Source: Atherinomorus stipes (Eukaryota; Chordata; Actinopteri; Atheriniformes; Atherinidae). Taken from it: a DNA stretch of 64,000 nucleotides. Location of the stretch: the NCBI GenBank assembly GCA_023101725.1, contig JALJCO010003433.1, forward strand, positions 62,001 to 126,000, written 5' to 3'. This document shows, in pieces, positions 1-18,900 of the stretch. The notes below the pieces were generated by a model. It did no database searches and had not been told where the DNA came from. It was given only the letters and a program-made list of their open reading frames with translations. Position numbers and translations under genes: made by a program. Each line of letters starts with the position of its first letter. Within the stretch, counting starts at the first letter, position 1.

Positions 1-1213
1 AATGTTTTTTTAAAAAACAATCACACATTGTGTATTTTGTCTGTGAGAATACAATTTAAAAAGTTACAACTTAAATCACAAATGCGAATGGTTATTTGAT
101 TACATTTGCTACGAAATTCACAAACCACAGCTGTGAAACAGTCAAAAATAGGTCACAAGGTCACAGATTGTTAATGGAGGCGAAGATTAATCAATTCCAC
201 AAAAGCATGAAGTCTGTTTAGGGAAGATCAGTGTAGTTGTGTACAAGTTGTTGTGCTCAACATAAATTCACGTTTCTGCTGTTAATGCCATGTGTGACCA
301 TTATTATAAACCTCATTTAAGATGCAATCCTTGTGAAGCTAAATGGACTTGGGCACAAGTCAAGAACAAGAACAAAAAAACACTTCAAAGCGTTACATTT
401 GCAACATTTGGCTCTGTCAGCTGACAAATGTAGTGCAATCTACCATCTGATGAAATCTGGTGTAAAGGACGTCATCAGGGACATTAAAGGATGACATCTA
501 CCTCTAAAAACTCAGAGTGCTCTCATTACGATCTGCGCACCAGCATCTTCTAAGAACAGGCAGGCCATTTTACGATAGAGCCAACTGGTTAGGAGGTGGT
601 GTTTCTATCTCCTGTTATGTTTAAATCATTCAGCATAAGTTACCATGGTGATTTACCCCCAAAAGAAGTGAACCAGCATCATAGGACAGAAAACAAGTTA
701 CCTCGAACAAGCAAAAAAAAATCCAGCTATGTAATACAGGCCTCTGGAAAAGTCTGTGCAGTTTGTTTGGAGGCGCAAAACAGTTTTATTAAAGCAGATG
801 TGTAATTTTTGCAAAATTTCAAAAGGCTAAGCTACTTATCAGTCCATTTCTCTGGGGTTATACTACATACATAGATACTTTCTATGCAATCACTTGGTCT
901 AGATTTGCATTCAACAATTACAACATCTGTCTGATGATTTAGACATTGTAGCTCAACAAACTTGTGTGAAAGAAACTGTACGCACTCAACATTTCTGTCT
1001 TATATCAACTTTTATAAACCCCATTCAGGTCAGACCATTAAAAACAACCACTATGTGTTGTTGGCTGCAATAGTAAAATACTGGCGGTCATTGATGAGGC
1101 TTTACTGATAGATTTTGTGTGTTACCATAGGAATCTCTGAATGTTGTTCTTAAATTAAACATTACCGCCATGACTGACTCCGGGCAGTGATCCCTCCCTC
1201 AGACATGACTCAC
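1..1213. other. Presumed intron of the supervillin-like gene
   Basis: AT-rich sequence downstream (minus sense) of the svil-like exon donor. I see no second exon with both splice sites and recognisable homology, and no repeat structure. It is read as intron only because the exon ends in a donor. Confidence 0.4.
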
Positions 1214-1485
1214 CTTCTCAGGTAGCTGGAGTCTGCAGGAGCATCAGCTTCCACTCCATTTGTAACCTCCAGCGTTCTGCCGTTCATTCTCTCACTGAGC
1301 CCATCAGAGTTTTTCATCCCTTCTTCACCTGCTTGTTCTTGCCCTTCTTTTCCATCCCTCCTCACCCACTTGGAGGGAAGCTCATCGATGCTGCCAAAGC
1401 GTTCGGCCAGTTCTCGTCTCCTTTCGGCCTTGTAGCGGGCAATCCGCTCCGCTCTGGGCTCCATAACCGGGTTCTCAACGTCCAT
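1214..1485 (-). CDS. svil: Supervillin-like gene, first coding exon (partial)
   Basis: Single coding exon; the rest of the gene would lie beyond the left edge. The ATG at 1485 follows an in-frame TGA a few codons upstream, so it is a believable start. About 90 codons later the exon closes on a good donor (AG|GTGAGT, last exon base 1214). The N-terminal segment contains [20 protein letters not shown], which matches the basic repeat I know from the N-terminal half of supervillin ([20 protein letters not shown] in mammals). Supervillin is a large villin/gelsolin-family protein that links F-actin and myosin II to membranes. The remainder of the exon is hydrophilic, rich in Glu, Arg and Ser, and looks disordered. 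Only the basic motif supports the name, so another protein sharing it is possible. Fish have several svil paralogues and I cannot tell which one this is. Confidence 0.55.
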
Positions 1486-3135
1486 GTCCCCAAGACAGAT
1501 TCAGATAACTATCTGCTCCTCAGACTGTTGCAGAGCATGTAGGAAGGAGGTGCAGACGGGGTGTTCGTCCTCCACTTTTCAGCTGAGGCTAAATAAAGGC
1601 GCCTGACTTTGTTGAAGCAGAATTCAGATTCCATCAGACTTCTCACTTGTTTCATTCATAGATGTCACCAGTCAGGGGTCAGAAACCAGTCCTGCTTATC
1701 AGTGACTGAGAAGTTTGTCCTGAAAGATAAAAAATAAAATAAGGACATCCATTGTCTGTGGAAACTGCAGTGGGCGTGGCACCACCTCTCCACTGTCCCC
1801 TGCTAGCTACAGTTCAGATGTGAGAGAAGCTGTTAATTACTAACATTCATCAGCTGTAAGGTCTGAAGTTGCCATGGTGATGGCGTCTTCAATTGTATTT
1901 GACTGAAAATTTACTCAGATTTTGTTTCAAGATGCGATGTTCTTTATTGACACATTTTCCCATCAGAGAACAAGAAGACTATTTTGCTCACATTGATGTG
2001 ACATTCAAGTTTCAGATGTGGAAAATATGGCATTTACAGTGTTTAAAAACCTTTTAACTGGGAGATTTTAGCTCCAAAAGGTGCATGTCTTTCAGCTTTG
2101 AAAGCTACATTGTGTCTTGTCTAACATTTTGTGAAACAGTTTTCAAATAAAACTGGGAAATTTTGGAAGAAAAATTCAGTTTCTGCTTTTTAATGTGATA
2201 TACAAGATTTGGTCCATAAATTTCAATGGAAATGTTTTGTGACAAATATGATTATTTCATAAATGCATGTCTGAGAAAAGTTACAGCAGCTTTTAAGCAA
2301 AAAAAGCCAGTTTTTCTACTGTTTAAACTACGGCAACAAGTTGTAATGTGGAGACTCGTGGACCGAGAAATACAATTTTTTTTAAAAAGAATTACAGCAT
2401 ATCGAAAGTTTGCTCCTCATTGCGCTCCCATCATATTGTGACAGAGGAGCTTTTGCCATTTATTGTTAAATTGAATTATCAACTCGTTGAAGCAGTTTTC
2501 ATTAAAAGCAAAGATTTCAATACAGTCTTGTTCCAGGATATCTTAAGGTCAAGACCACCTTATCTAAAGGTTGTGCTATTTTTTTTTCTGAATATACATC
2601 CTTTTATCTAAGCCCACCTCCTTTCCTGGATCTCAGGTCCATGTAAGATGACCTGCACCAGCCTGCAGTGCCATGCAGGAATCTCCCCTTGCACTGAAAC
2701 TCAACACCACAGCTCCGCTCCTCTCTGGGTCCAGATCTTGATGGCACATAGCCTGCTCGTCTTTTCCACAAAACTGCAGGTTACTTTTCTACTTCAAATG
2801 TCCTCCATCACCCTTTTCACTGTTGTAATTTCAGCACAAAACAAGCCATCTGCCAAAAACAAAGGGCAAATTTAATTGCCTTTGGTTTTATATTTGTCTA
2901 AAATATGATGGCCTATTTTAGTTGCCATGTTCCTAGGCAACATGGACACACACACAAGCGAGAAAAGTCCCTGCTTGGTATATGGTTGCCAACAACACTG
3001 ATAAAACCCAAAGCTGTAAACCACTTATAAATAGCACTAAAGCGGCACAATTTGCATTTAAAAGCAGCAGTATTATTGCAAATGAGCAGTGATGTGGTTC
3101 GCAAATATGTACAAACATAAATGTGTGTTTGCCTA

Positions 3136-3152
3136 TGTGTGTGTGTGTGTGT
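3136..3152. repeat. (GT)n microsatellite
   Basis: Eight GT units in the spacer between the svil-like exon and the cdk21-like gene. Confidence 0.8.
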
Positions 3153-4912
3153 TTTCTGAACTGTAGTTGTCAGCATTCCTGCTGCAGGAAGCACAATGGA
3201 GCCAGAACAAAGAGGCGCGAGCCACAGACTTAGTGCAACAGATGGATCTGCTGCCGGGCTGAATGGAAGTGTTGGCAGCAGAGTTCACAAAGTGAAAGAT
3301 GGAACTTCTGTTTACTTTAACAGTTTCACCACTTTCTTCACACAAAAAAACAAAATACAGAGTGAGCTGGCAACACAGGACAGCAGCTCAACCAAGAGAT
3401 CCGAGAAGAATCTGAGAGAAACAGTCAGATTATCCAGATAATTCATGCCATGGAGAACTTCAATTAGCTAAGCTGTGATTTGTCAGTGATCCCTGCATGA
3501 GACAGCCAGCTTAAGGACTCCTGGTGTCACTCTCCAACACGTGCACAAGTGCTTTAAACGAAAACACAAGTGCTCACCTCTGCATACAAACGCATGGAGA
3601 GCAAAACATCCACAGTCACACTGACGCCAACGTCATACATGTTTTTACTGGCTTGACAGGAGCCAAGCGTGGTTACACTTTTGCAAAGAGGGAAAGTCAT
3701 GTGACAACCTGCGGGATTGTTGATTGGAGGGGGAGAATGCTATTGAGGCTCAACTGGGATCATGGGGTACTAAGCCAGCAGCACTCGTTGACACAAGCTT
3801 GAAATACAGGCTGCGGATCAGAGGGGACCACCTCCAGCTCCTGTCAGGGATTTGAATGTTCACAGTGCAATAATACTTAAATTAAGGAGTCATAAATCAC
3901 CGAATTAAGAAAACAAACTCCTATTTTCCTTCCCTGGCCCTAAACAAGCCATAAACCACACATTTACAGACTGCTAATGGTTAATTTCCAAATGATATTA
4001 TATTAGTTCAAAGTTCATGTGCAGAAAATATGGAAATCAAAAAAGGAACGTGACTTCACTGTCCACCAGTAACAGAGTAAACCAGATTAAAAGGTTGAAC
4101 AAGAATAAGCCTCCAACCAATTACATCTACCTAACTGCACCACCTGCACTAAAGCCCCCCTGCAGATCTCAGTAATTCAAGGACAAATTCTCCCAGGATT
4201 TCTCTGCATACCGCTAAAGGCGTCTGCCACAATAAATCTTTAATGTGGATGGGTTTACACTGCCTTGCATTGCATTGTGCATGGGTAAAATTAACTGTAG
4301 AGCCTTGCACTAATGTCTGTATCACAGGCATGTGGCTGGAGAATGGACAGGAAGAGGAGCCCTCTCAGCCATGCATCCACCTTAATCCACTCATCAGCTT
4401 CCAGTAGGGTGGTGTTCATTAAGTGTAGACAAGTCTGCTTTTACAGTATACCTACTCTCCAACTATAATGATTAGTCTAACAAATATCTGTTCACTAAAA
4501 CTAATGAGATGCATCTAATTCAGTCAGTTTTCTAACATGTGTAAATGGGCTGCCACAGTGTTTGAGTCACTTAAACATAATGTCAGTGATTAAAACACAC
4601 GAACAGAATAAAAATGTTACCTTTGGCATTAAAATAATTTAAAAATATTTGAGATTGCATGCTTTGATACTGGAGATGTCTGCGCAATTCTTTTTAAGAC
4701 TCTAAAACATTACATATGTCTTCGAGTTACACCTGCGAACTTCAGCCTCCATAAGAGACCAGCAGGTGAGTGACCGCAGCTGGTGTCTGGAGTGAATAAT
4801 TAAAAAATATTGTCCGAGCTGCCACCTGGGCCAGGCGATTACTGTAAATTGGTTACTGGAGTAAATAAATGCGGAAAGTCGCAGAAAACACAGAAACAGA
4901 GCAAGTACTTAC

Positions 4913-5056
4913 ATCGCATTTCGCGTCGTGTGCCTTCCCCAGCCCGACGGTCCCTCCCCACTGATCCTGCACGGCCGTGGGTCGCTCCAAATGTAGTCAC
5001 AGGCACAGCTGTGGACAGCTCTCCGTATTAAGGGGGGGAGAGTATAAATAGATGGT
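4913..5056 (-). promoter_or_regulatory. Candidate distal promoter and non-coding first exon for the svil-like gene
   Basis: On the minus strand a TATTTATA-like box (about 5049-5056) lies just upstream of a locally GC-richer stretch, which ends in a perfect donor, GTAAGT, beginning at 4912. This would suit a roughly 110-nt 5' untranslated exon spliced to the svil-like coding exon 3.4 kb downstream. The plus strand carries the same box as TATAAATA, so a plus-strand transcript is an alternative. There is no coding potential in the stretch. This is inference from motifs only. Confidence 0.25.
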
Positions 5057-7205
5057 CAAACAGAGGGACGGCCCTGTCTCTGTACAGGAGCCAGCCGCGA
5101 ATAGGTCCGCTTCACCCCGAGCTGCTGTTTTTTGCTCTGTTGTTGCATTTGCAGAAGCTTTTGATGCTCTGAACTGTTTTTTTGTGTTTAACTTCGCGCT
5201 CAACGCGACGCAAACTTTGAAATTACAGAAAAGTTCGTCGGGACCGTGAACGCACCAAAACGCTCTCTGCTCTTGGTCGGCTAATTAAACAATAATAATA
5301 ACAATAAATTGCTATTTCAAATATATGCAAATACAGAAGTTTAGGGATAAATCTGCAACTAAAACCACAGAGCATGAAACCATTGTTTTTGCTACCGTTT
5401 TCCATGAGAACAGACAGGTGTTGTGATGGGAGAAGTGACCCTAAAAAAAACCATAGGAAGTAAAAATGTGAAGTATTTCAGAAAAGTAAACATGAAAATA
5501 AGATTAAAAGCAAGTATATGAGCTTTAATTACTATTGCGGGTTTTGCTTAAAGTGGTTATTTTCTGTATGCACGTTGTACATACCATTATTACGATTTTC
5601 ATCCTCCAACTGCTTTTAATAATGACAAATTTATTAAAAAAAAAAAAATGAAGGGATCCAGCTTCAGGATTCAAACCTCCTCTCAATTCTACTGAGATTT
5701 CTAACTCATCCTTGGAAGGAGAGCAGCTCTAAAGTCAGCTGTTTGGGGTTGATCATGATGTTGAACTTGTAGAAACTATTGGTTACAGTCCCAGGTGTGA
5801 AGTCTTGTCAAGGGCTCCAAGAAGATATGAACTGGACACCTCTGGAATCAACTGGAACATCCTAAAGACCTGTCAGGTTCATACTGCGCTTTTCTTTTTG
5901 TCGGACAGATGAGGAAAATAGATCCTTAGGACATTTTTTTATTCGAGTGTCATCACATTCTCAATAACTTGCTGGTTCCACTCCATAAATCTACCATCTG
6001 ACTATTGACAGCGTGGATAAACCTACAGGATATCCACTGCTCCCAGAAACCTTTCCTTAACATATTCTACTCTTTGATAGTTGGTCAAATAAACTCCTGT
6101 TTATTTTACCTTAAAATGTGCGGTAACAATTACTCTACATGCCATTAATTGTTCCCACAGCTTTTAGATTAAAAATCTCTTAAACCACCACTTACAGGTA
6201 AAGAAATTTAACTCTTTTAGTTTAAATAAACACATAATAAACAAATACTTATTCTTTTGATTCACTATTTATTTGTCTTCTAGTGTCTTGATTCTTCAAT
6301 GTACTTTTTCTTTCATTTGTAATACGCATTTCCTCCTTAACATGTTTCTTTTTTATATGTTTTTTGTACACGTGCTTCATACTAAAAGCAAATATTCTAA
6401 CTCGAGATGAAAATAATTCTTCCAAATTTTCCTCAACATTGCCACAGAAAGCTGGGTTTGAGGTCCTCAGCTCTTCTCAGCCATGCTCCAACAGCTCCCT
6501 CTTCCTTCACACCTTAAAACTACAAATTTATATCTGAATCAACAGATCTGACACAGAACGGTGCTGCATTCAGACGCAGAGACAAGCGATGAAAGGCGGT
6601 TGTTTATGGAAATGTTTCTTTTATGAACAGTATAACTTGTAGAAAAATATGTTGTGTAATCTGTTAATACAAACATAAATATCTTCACAAAAACACCCCA
6701 CTGAATAAAAAAATAAAGAGTTGCATTTCTTTGTGCCATTAAGAACGAAAAATCTTAGTGAAACAGAAAATGAGTCATAACTTAAAGGTGCTCATAATAT
6801 TCTCTCAGTGGCATCTGGTAAAACAGAAATCCTTCTTATCAAAAGCAACACTCAAACCCAACAAAGTAGCTCCACATTTTTCAAGAACAATGTCAAATAT
6901 GCCTAAAACCTAACAAAGAACAACGTACTGCTCCTCAAGCTACAGTAAGGGAGGCCAAATTAATTTTCAAGTTAATGTGCCATAAACTCCAAATTGTACG
7001 AGTTAAGCCAAGAAGTGCTCAAACCTCTTCCCTCACCACAGTTTCTCATGATGCATTTAAAAGCTCTCAGCCTCTGACCCCAGTGTACGGTGGATTTTAT
7101 GGCACAACTCCTAGTTGATTTCCCTGCTTTTAGAACCTCAGAGCAGCAGCAGCAGCAGTTGAATTCCTCCTTCTCCTCCTCCGTCGCTTCGCCCAATTGA
7201 AATCT

Positions 7206-11937
<4,732 letters not shown>

Positions 11938-12979
11938 TTTCCTCCAAATTCAGCTTTACTTAACCTAGGATTTAAAAACTGAAATCAGCTTCAAGATGAC
12001 AACCGTTGAATTTGTTAAGTTTTCTTGCTTTAGCTGTGCTCACATTAAGCTAGCTATCGAGACTCAATAAAAGATGCTTCCAGGTTAACTAGCCGGTAAT
12101 TAACTAATGACGTGTCACATGTAAGTCATAAACCACCTGCCGTAAGGTTGATAAGATAAGAAGCAGCGAACTGTTGTTCAACTTTGCTGCTATTTACATA
12201 ACATGTTTTAACTTTACCTGGGACTGGTTCTCTGCGCCCATAAGCTTACCGTTCCCCCCAACTGCAGGAAATATGCATAATTTTAGTTGGTCAGCATCGG
12301 AAAATGATGACAGGGGTAAAATTCACACCCCTTTTTAGTCGCCAACTAATCAGAAAAGCCTCAAATTTACATTTCTTGAGCCCATTCGTTGCACAGATGT
12401 CCTTGCGGCTGTCAATATCCACTTAAACGCATGATGCGTTCAAGTTTACTAACAGAATTTCACATTCTCGTGCAATTAAATAAATATTATTAAAACAGCG
12501 TGGAACTCCTTTGGTTTCTTTCCTTTTTTGTGGTAATTAGCTAAAAATAAATATGTGAAAGAAATGGTTGCTTGTGTTTATTATTTTAATAAATAACTGC
12601 CTAAGTAAAAATATATTTTTACAATTTCATAAACAGGACACATTACTTTTGTTATAACCAATTTATTGTTTGCAAATAAATGGCATTAGTAGGCACACAG
12701 TGAAGTACAAAATATTAAACAAATTTCCATGAATCAACTCAAACACTTTAGTGTTATGTTCCTTGCATTTGAATGAATGCAGATAAATGGCTGAAAACTC
12801 AACCCCCTTATTAATAAAACATGCAACATGTCTTATATTACAGTTTGACCAAACTGAAGCAATCCTATATAAATTAGTGAAAATAGGAAAACATGAAAGC
12901 ACATAGTCAATTTCCTGTAAAGCTTTGAGCTTTAAAGATGCGGCACATCACTGGTTAGTTACAGTATATACATCAGTGG
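11938..12979. other. Spacer between retsat 3' end and cdk21 start
   Basis: About 1 kb holding the retsat 3' untranslated region at the right and the cdk21-like promoter and 5' leader at the left. Both genes are on the minus strand, so this is a head-to-tail junction. No repeat is evident. Sequence near 12.5-12.7 kb is very AT-rich. Confidence 0.6.
12662..12667 (-). terminator. Candidate retsat polyadenylation signal
   Basis: TTTATT on the plus strand reads AATAAA on the minus strand, about 315 bases after the retsat stop codon. That predicts a short 3' untranslated region ending near 12.64 kb, well before the next gene. Confidence 0.45.
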
Positions 12980-15900
12980 TTACTCCCCTTTTAGCTTATT
13001 GTTCATAAATTTGGTTCTCTTGGCCAGTGCGATGGCGTCCAGATGGAGGTTTCGGTTGAGAATGACCGAGCCGCACGTTAGGGCTCCTGCAAGGGCGCCA
13101 GCGAAACCACACAAAAACACATCCTGGCCTGTGAAAGAAGCAATGGAAAGTTAACTCAGCTCAGAAGAGTTTAATCCTGATGCTCTGGACTGTTAAATGA
13201 TGCATGGATGCACCTGTCAGGAAGAGGTTCTTCAGGGGCGTTTGAGGTCTTACTGTAGCGTTGAGTTCAGGGCTGAACCGAGCGACGCCATGATCTGCTC
13301 CATATATTTCACCTTTGGGAGCTCCAATATAGTGCGTATTTGTGAGGGGGGTTCCTGCATCAATGTACTCAATCTATGCAAACAGAAACGAAAAATGCAT
13401 TGTTAATATGCAATATATTCTTAGATGTCTGTCGTTTTTGTTATTCTTAACCAGATGTTTCCTGTCTGACCAAAAGTGTAAATGTAGTTATTTCAGACTT
13501 TTAAAGAGCAGAAGCTATTAAAAAATGCAATAGATTATTCAGGATTTTTAGGTTCTTGCATTTTGGAGCAGCTTTAACATTTTAGTGGATATGAAAGATG
13601 GAAAGCTGAGTCTCAGAATCTCCACACGTTTCTAATTTCATCCTCTGTTGGTCCTGAAAAATCAGCATCACTGACAGTCAGCTGTGATATTGCTTGTCCA
13701 ATATCTTAGTGATCATAGTTCCATTGATAGCCTCACATATTTGTTCCAGATCTCGTTTTTTGGATCAACCCGGCTCTGTCCAACAGAAGAACAGGTTGCT
13801 CTAAATGTTCATTTTAAAGGAGCTTATTATCGTGTACACAATATCTAAAATGCACCAATATTACTTCTGTAGTTGTAAAGTGGGATGTAGAGGGTTTACC
13901 GCAGAGAGATTCAAAGACCTCACCTTGTCTCTGGTAATCTTGGGGAACACGTCCATGACCACCTCCAGAGCCGTGTCAATGAACGCCTGTTTCAGACTTT
14001 TGTAGTCTGCCCCTCTGTTTGTAACTTTTCCATCCTTCCACTCCTCAAACCACGCATAGTTGGCAAAGCTGACCAGACTCAAAGTAGACTTTCCTGGAGA
14101 GAAGGAAAGAAAAAACATTAGATGAGAGAACAGAGCGCACTTACTGTCCATCTCCTGATTTCACGCATCTTTACCAGGTGATCTCTCCTCCCAGGTCGAA
14201 TCTTTTGCTGATGGAGAGGCGACAAACAGCAGAGGTATCTTCTTAGAGGACTCCTCTCTTTCGCCATTCATGTATATGTCCACCCTTTACAAGAAAACAT
14301 GATTCTGGTAAGACTTAAAAGCTTGACGTTTAAACTGGCTTCACAAACTAAACTAAATAAAAGGTGACATACAACTCATCATAATTGTTCTCAGAAAAGA
14401 TCCAGTAGTTGTCTGCTTTCAGGCCGAGCTCCTCCTTGGTTCCATCCAAGCCCACAAAGATACTGAGGCCACCTTCACCGTGCTTCACCATACTGAGCTG
14501 CTTCTGGATGGCTGCAAGGCAGGAGAGTCACAGCACACATCACAAAAAAGCAGCAGCATGAAAACAAATGTAACAGCTGTGAGTCAGTGTACTCATTTGA
14601 AAAAATAAATGAGTAAAAACGCAGGAACAAGTAGCACTTTGCAGCAATTTTTCTGCAAAATTCTCAAGTGCTGTTATGTCGAGTCACTCAAACACCAGCC
14701 AGACGATAAAAGCAGCTAATTTTGTAATGGTTGAACTCACTTCAAAGTAAAGAAAAAAAAAAGAAGTGACTCAACCTCTAGACTTGTCTATTTTGAGTGT
14801 TTGCTTCCCTTTTTTCTGTCATTGAAAAGTACTTCTTTTTTTCTTTTTTTTTTGACATGTCATGAACGACAGTATTTAAAAACATAAATACTTAAAAATT
14901 AACCATAAGAGGCAGAACTGGTTCTGGTCTTACCCGGCATGACCTGGAGCTCTTTGGGGAGCAGCTTCTCGTAGGTGTTGTAGATGCCAGCATCAGAGAT
15001 GACCATCGGGGCGTGGACGTGGATTTCCTCCTGGCCTTTCAACACGCTCACACCTGAAACCATAAAACAAATGCTGTAGATTTATTTCCTCTAAGGACCC
15101 TGCTGGGTGTGATAAACCGAGGAAAACCTTCCCACCGTAAGCTTCTTTGGCATCGTTAAACAGGACGCGGTTGACTGGGGCTCGAACCAGAACAGCCCCC
15201 CCTGCCTTCTCGATGATGGGGATCATGTGGTAGGCAATTTCACTGGCGCCTCCTTTCGGGTACCAGGCACCGTTCAGGTAGTGAGTGACCAGCAGGCTGT
15301 GCATGGAAAAGCTGGAATCCTTTGGAATGTTACCTGCCGATCAGAGGAGGAAAGAAAAACTTTGAGCATCGTGTTGATGAACCAGATCCCACCAACAGGA
15401 CGGGGCTGCAGTCCAACCTACCGTAGGTGCCAAAGATGTAAGTAAAGACGGCTCTGAGGTCCTTGTTCTCTGTCAACTCATTCACCATGTCTGTGAGGCT
15501 GCGGGAGGCCATTTTGAAGAAGAAAGACAGACGTCTGATGAGACCCGTGTGGATCAGGAACTTAGCCAGAGGGAGGGGGCAGAGCTTCAGCACAGCCAGG
15601 AACCAAACGCCACGCCCGGCTTTCTGAGGACACATGAAACAGAAACGATGGTCATCAATGTAGTTCTGTTCATGATTCTACTTACTTCTTTTAAGCATAA
15701 TAAACATGGTTTCAGTTTAATATGTACTTCTGTGTTTCACAGATGTCCAAACATCTGAAAATGAAACCTTTTCTTTCCTTGATGGTGTTTGTGGAACAAG
15801 GTTATAATAGTTTTGGATTTTTAATTAGATTCAGTTTTAATTTAGTTTGGACTTTTTGTTTTTTAATTCAGCTAGTTTTAGTTTTATTTTTTTAGCAGGT

Positions 15901-18900
15901 TTGCTAGTTTTTATTAGTTTTTATTTTTTGGAAAATGCTTAGTTTTTATTAGTTTCAGTGTTAGTTTTAGTTTTAGGCATTTGTCTGGTGTGACATTCAA
16001 AATCATCAGAAAGTCATTTGAAGTAAAAACAGTTGAGCAAAGTAAATACATTAAATAGAAATAGATTTCAACCCAAAAGGCTTTTGTTTCAAATAAATTT
16101 ATAGACTAAAACTAAGGATGTTTTTGCAATCATTTTAGTTTTGGTAGTTACAGATGTTTTGTGAAAACACATTACATTTCAGTTAGATTTGTTTTTGTTT
16201 TGGTTTTTTTTTTAACTGTTACTTTTATTTTTTATTTCAGTTAACAAAAATGTTTTCTCAATTTTAGTTTTTGCTTTTACGTTAGTTTTACTTAACTATA
16301 ATAACCTTGTTGTGGAGCTTCCCTTTCTCAACATAGTCCCAAACACCTACCACTACCGCCAGAAGGTAGAAGTGGGAAAATCAAACCTATTTTTTTGTGA
16401 TAAGCTCTTTTGTTTTGCTTTGCTTTCAAAGTTCATTTTCAGCATCTTGTCAGAAATGCAAGACCAAATATTGAAAGACTATCTGCTTTAATTCATTCTT
16501 AACTTTACATTCATTTTATATCAGTTACTAATTATTTATCTTTATTTATTACTGTAATTGTTTTTAACTCCTTACAGCTCCAACAGTCAAAACAATGCTC
16601 ACTAATTTTCATGCATTTGTAGCAACTGTGATTCATTTAAGTGAATATAAGGCCAGCAGCATCGTGCCATCATTTATTAAATTGAATTAAGTGAAATACT
16701 AATTAATCCCAGTAAAGAAATAATCATTTTGGTGAAAGCTATTTATTTTTCCTTTTGTTTTTATTATTATATACTTTAGTTTGTATATCTTATTAGCATC
16801 ATGAGTATTTTGAGAAAATAAATAAAATATTTTGATAAATAAGTAATCAGTCCAAAAATTAATTCAATGCTTTACCATCTAAATTTATGTACAATATAAC
16901 AAAAAAAGGAAAAATAAGAAAAAGATTTGAATAAAAGAAAATACAAATATAAAAAACATTAATGAACATATAAAATGTAAATATGCAGGATTATAGCAAA
17001 GCTAACTTCCATCCTTTCACTCAGTAGTTTTCATTTAGAAAATGTAATAACCCCGCGTCTTTTACACGGTTTGAAGACTGTACATTTTTTCAGTAGATTA
17101 AAAAAATGCAAGATTTAAATCCTTTGGTGACTAAATTTGACTTTACAAAAAGGTAAGCATTTCATATAGTGCATGCAAAGCACATTGCATGAGCACTGAG
17201 AGGGGAAAAAGCTATCTTATTGTTACTTGTGGCTAGATAAAAAAAAATTAAAATATTTTTTCTTTTTTTTTTTTTCTTCTTTTAAAACTGGATGAGAACA
17301 GTCACCCTTCACATGAGAGTTTGATTTTCAAAAATTAATGTAAAAAAAAAGAAAAATAGAAAGAAATTAAATACGCTGTCCTGCTCATTTTTGTAAAATG
17401 CTATGGAGGTATAAATAAAATAATATCCTTAAATATATTTGGTGCAGTGAAGTGTCACTAGAGACGTAAAATGACTGCACAACTTTGTGTCAAATACATT
17501 ATACACAAGGTAGATTGTGTAATACTGCAGTTATCAAGAGTCCTTGGCAGGTACTCTGACCTCTGATTTTGATCGGACAACATCAGCTGAAATGTGGATA
17601 AAGAGAATTTCTTGTACCAAAGTGCAGCTACAAAGTTCACTGGGATAAAAAAATCATATTCACATTGAAATAATCATTTAAGATATTATGCAAGTCTTTA
17701 TACTGAAGCCTAAAGTACACCTTGACCGTGGAATCCTACCTTGACCAGCCTCATGTACTCATCGATTGCCTTCTCCTCTCCAGGGAAACACTTCTTCAGC
17801 TCCTCAGGGAAACGAGTACGGCCGCTGTAGATGGGGTAGCAGCGCCGATTTTCTGGAGGTCCCAGTACAACATGGTCAAACGGGTTGTCTAGGGGCTCCC
17901 ACTGCAGCTGTCCGTTGGTCATCTGGTCCAACATGCAGCGAAACGGCTTGTGCTCCAACAGGTCACCAATGTAATGGATTCCTATGGTTTACAAGAGTTA
18001 GACATCACCATAACTTACAGTATATCTGATGGCAGACAAAAATAACCCCATGCTGTTATGCTAAATCACAAAGAACTTTTAGTTTTCTAATTCCCCCTAT
18101 GGGGATTACATATTTTAGCCATTCGTCTCACCAACATCAAACTCAAAGCCCTTCTCTGTGAACGTGTGACAGCATCCTCCAGCCCGATCATGCTGCTCCA
18201 AAACAAGCACTTTCTTCCCAACTTTAGCCAGCAGCACAGCAATTCCAAGCCCACCAATGCCACTGCCGACGACGATGGCGTCCAGGTTCTCTGGTACCTT
18301 GCTGGCCAGGAAACCTACAGATAAACAAAAAAACATGGGTGCATTTAAAACACAGAAAGATGACGTAATGAGAAACCTGATTATTCCAAGTGCAAACCAT
18401 CAAAAGGCAGATCCTATATTTCAGCTTCACAGATGCAAGAAAAATCTGCTTCTTTTTCATGCCACTGCACAAAGAAAAGATTGGATCCCTGAACTTATAG
18501 TATTAGGTTAAACACTACAGATTTTGTTTCTGCAACATTCATGCCAACTCCACAGTTTTAATACAATTCCATAAATTCTTTCTACAAAAAGATTATGAAT
18601 ACAAGTACACACTTGCAAAATTCCTGTAAAACAGGTCTGTTCAGCTCAGATTTTTGTCTGCTACTTTGCCTTGCAAGAATTATTGCTCCACATACGTTAA
18701 AACTAAAACGTATGTTGAGCAATACTAGCTTTTCACTTGGGCTTCCAACAAAGCAATCATCCCTATGCCATCCTAACTTAGCATATTAAGAGTTGCATCA
18801 ACATTTGTTCCGTTAAAGTCCAATTAAACTGCGAAATGAACGACTTCGATAGTTAAACTTACCTTGCTTCAGTACTTTATTCTTCTCTTTCCTATCGTGA

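Larger units (their letters stand above)
1486..7205. other. Spacer between svil-like exon and cdk21-like gene
   Basis: About 5.7 kb with no homologous exon. Contents noted: a (GT)n tract at about 3136-3152, the candidate distal promoter near 5.0 kb, and AT-rich sequence elsewhere. The 3' untranslated region of the cdk21-like gene must lie just below 7206; a possible minus-strand AATAAA is at 6268-6273, rather distant. Short open frames here have no recognisable domain and no codon bias. Confidence 0.5.
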
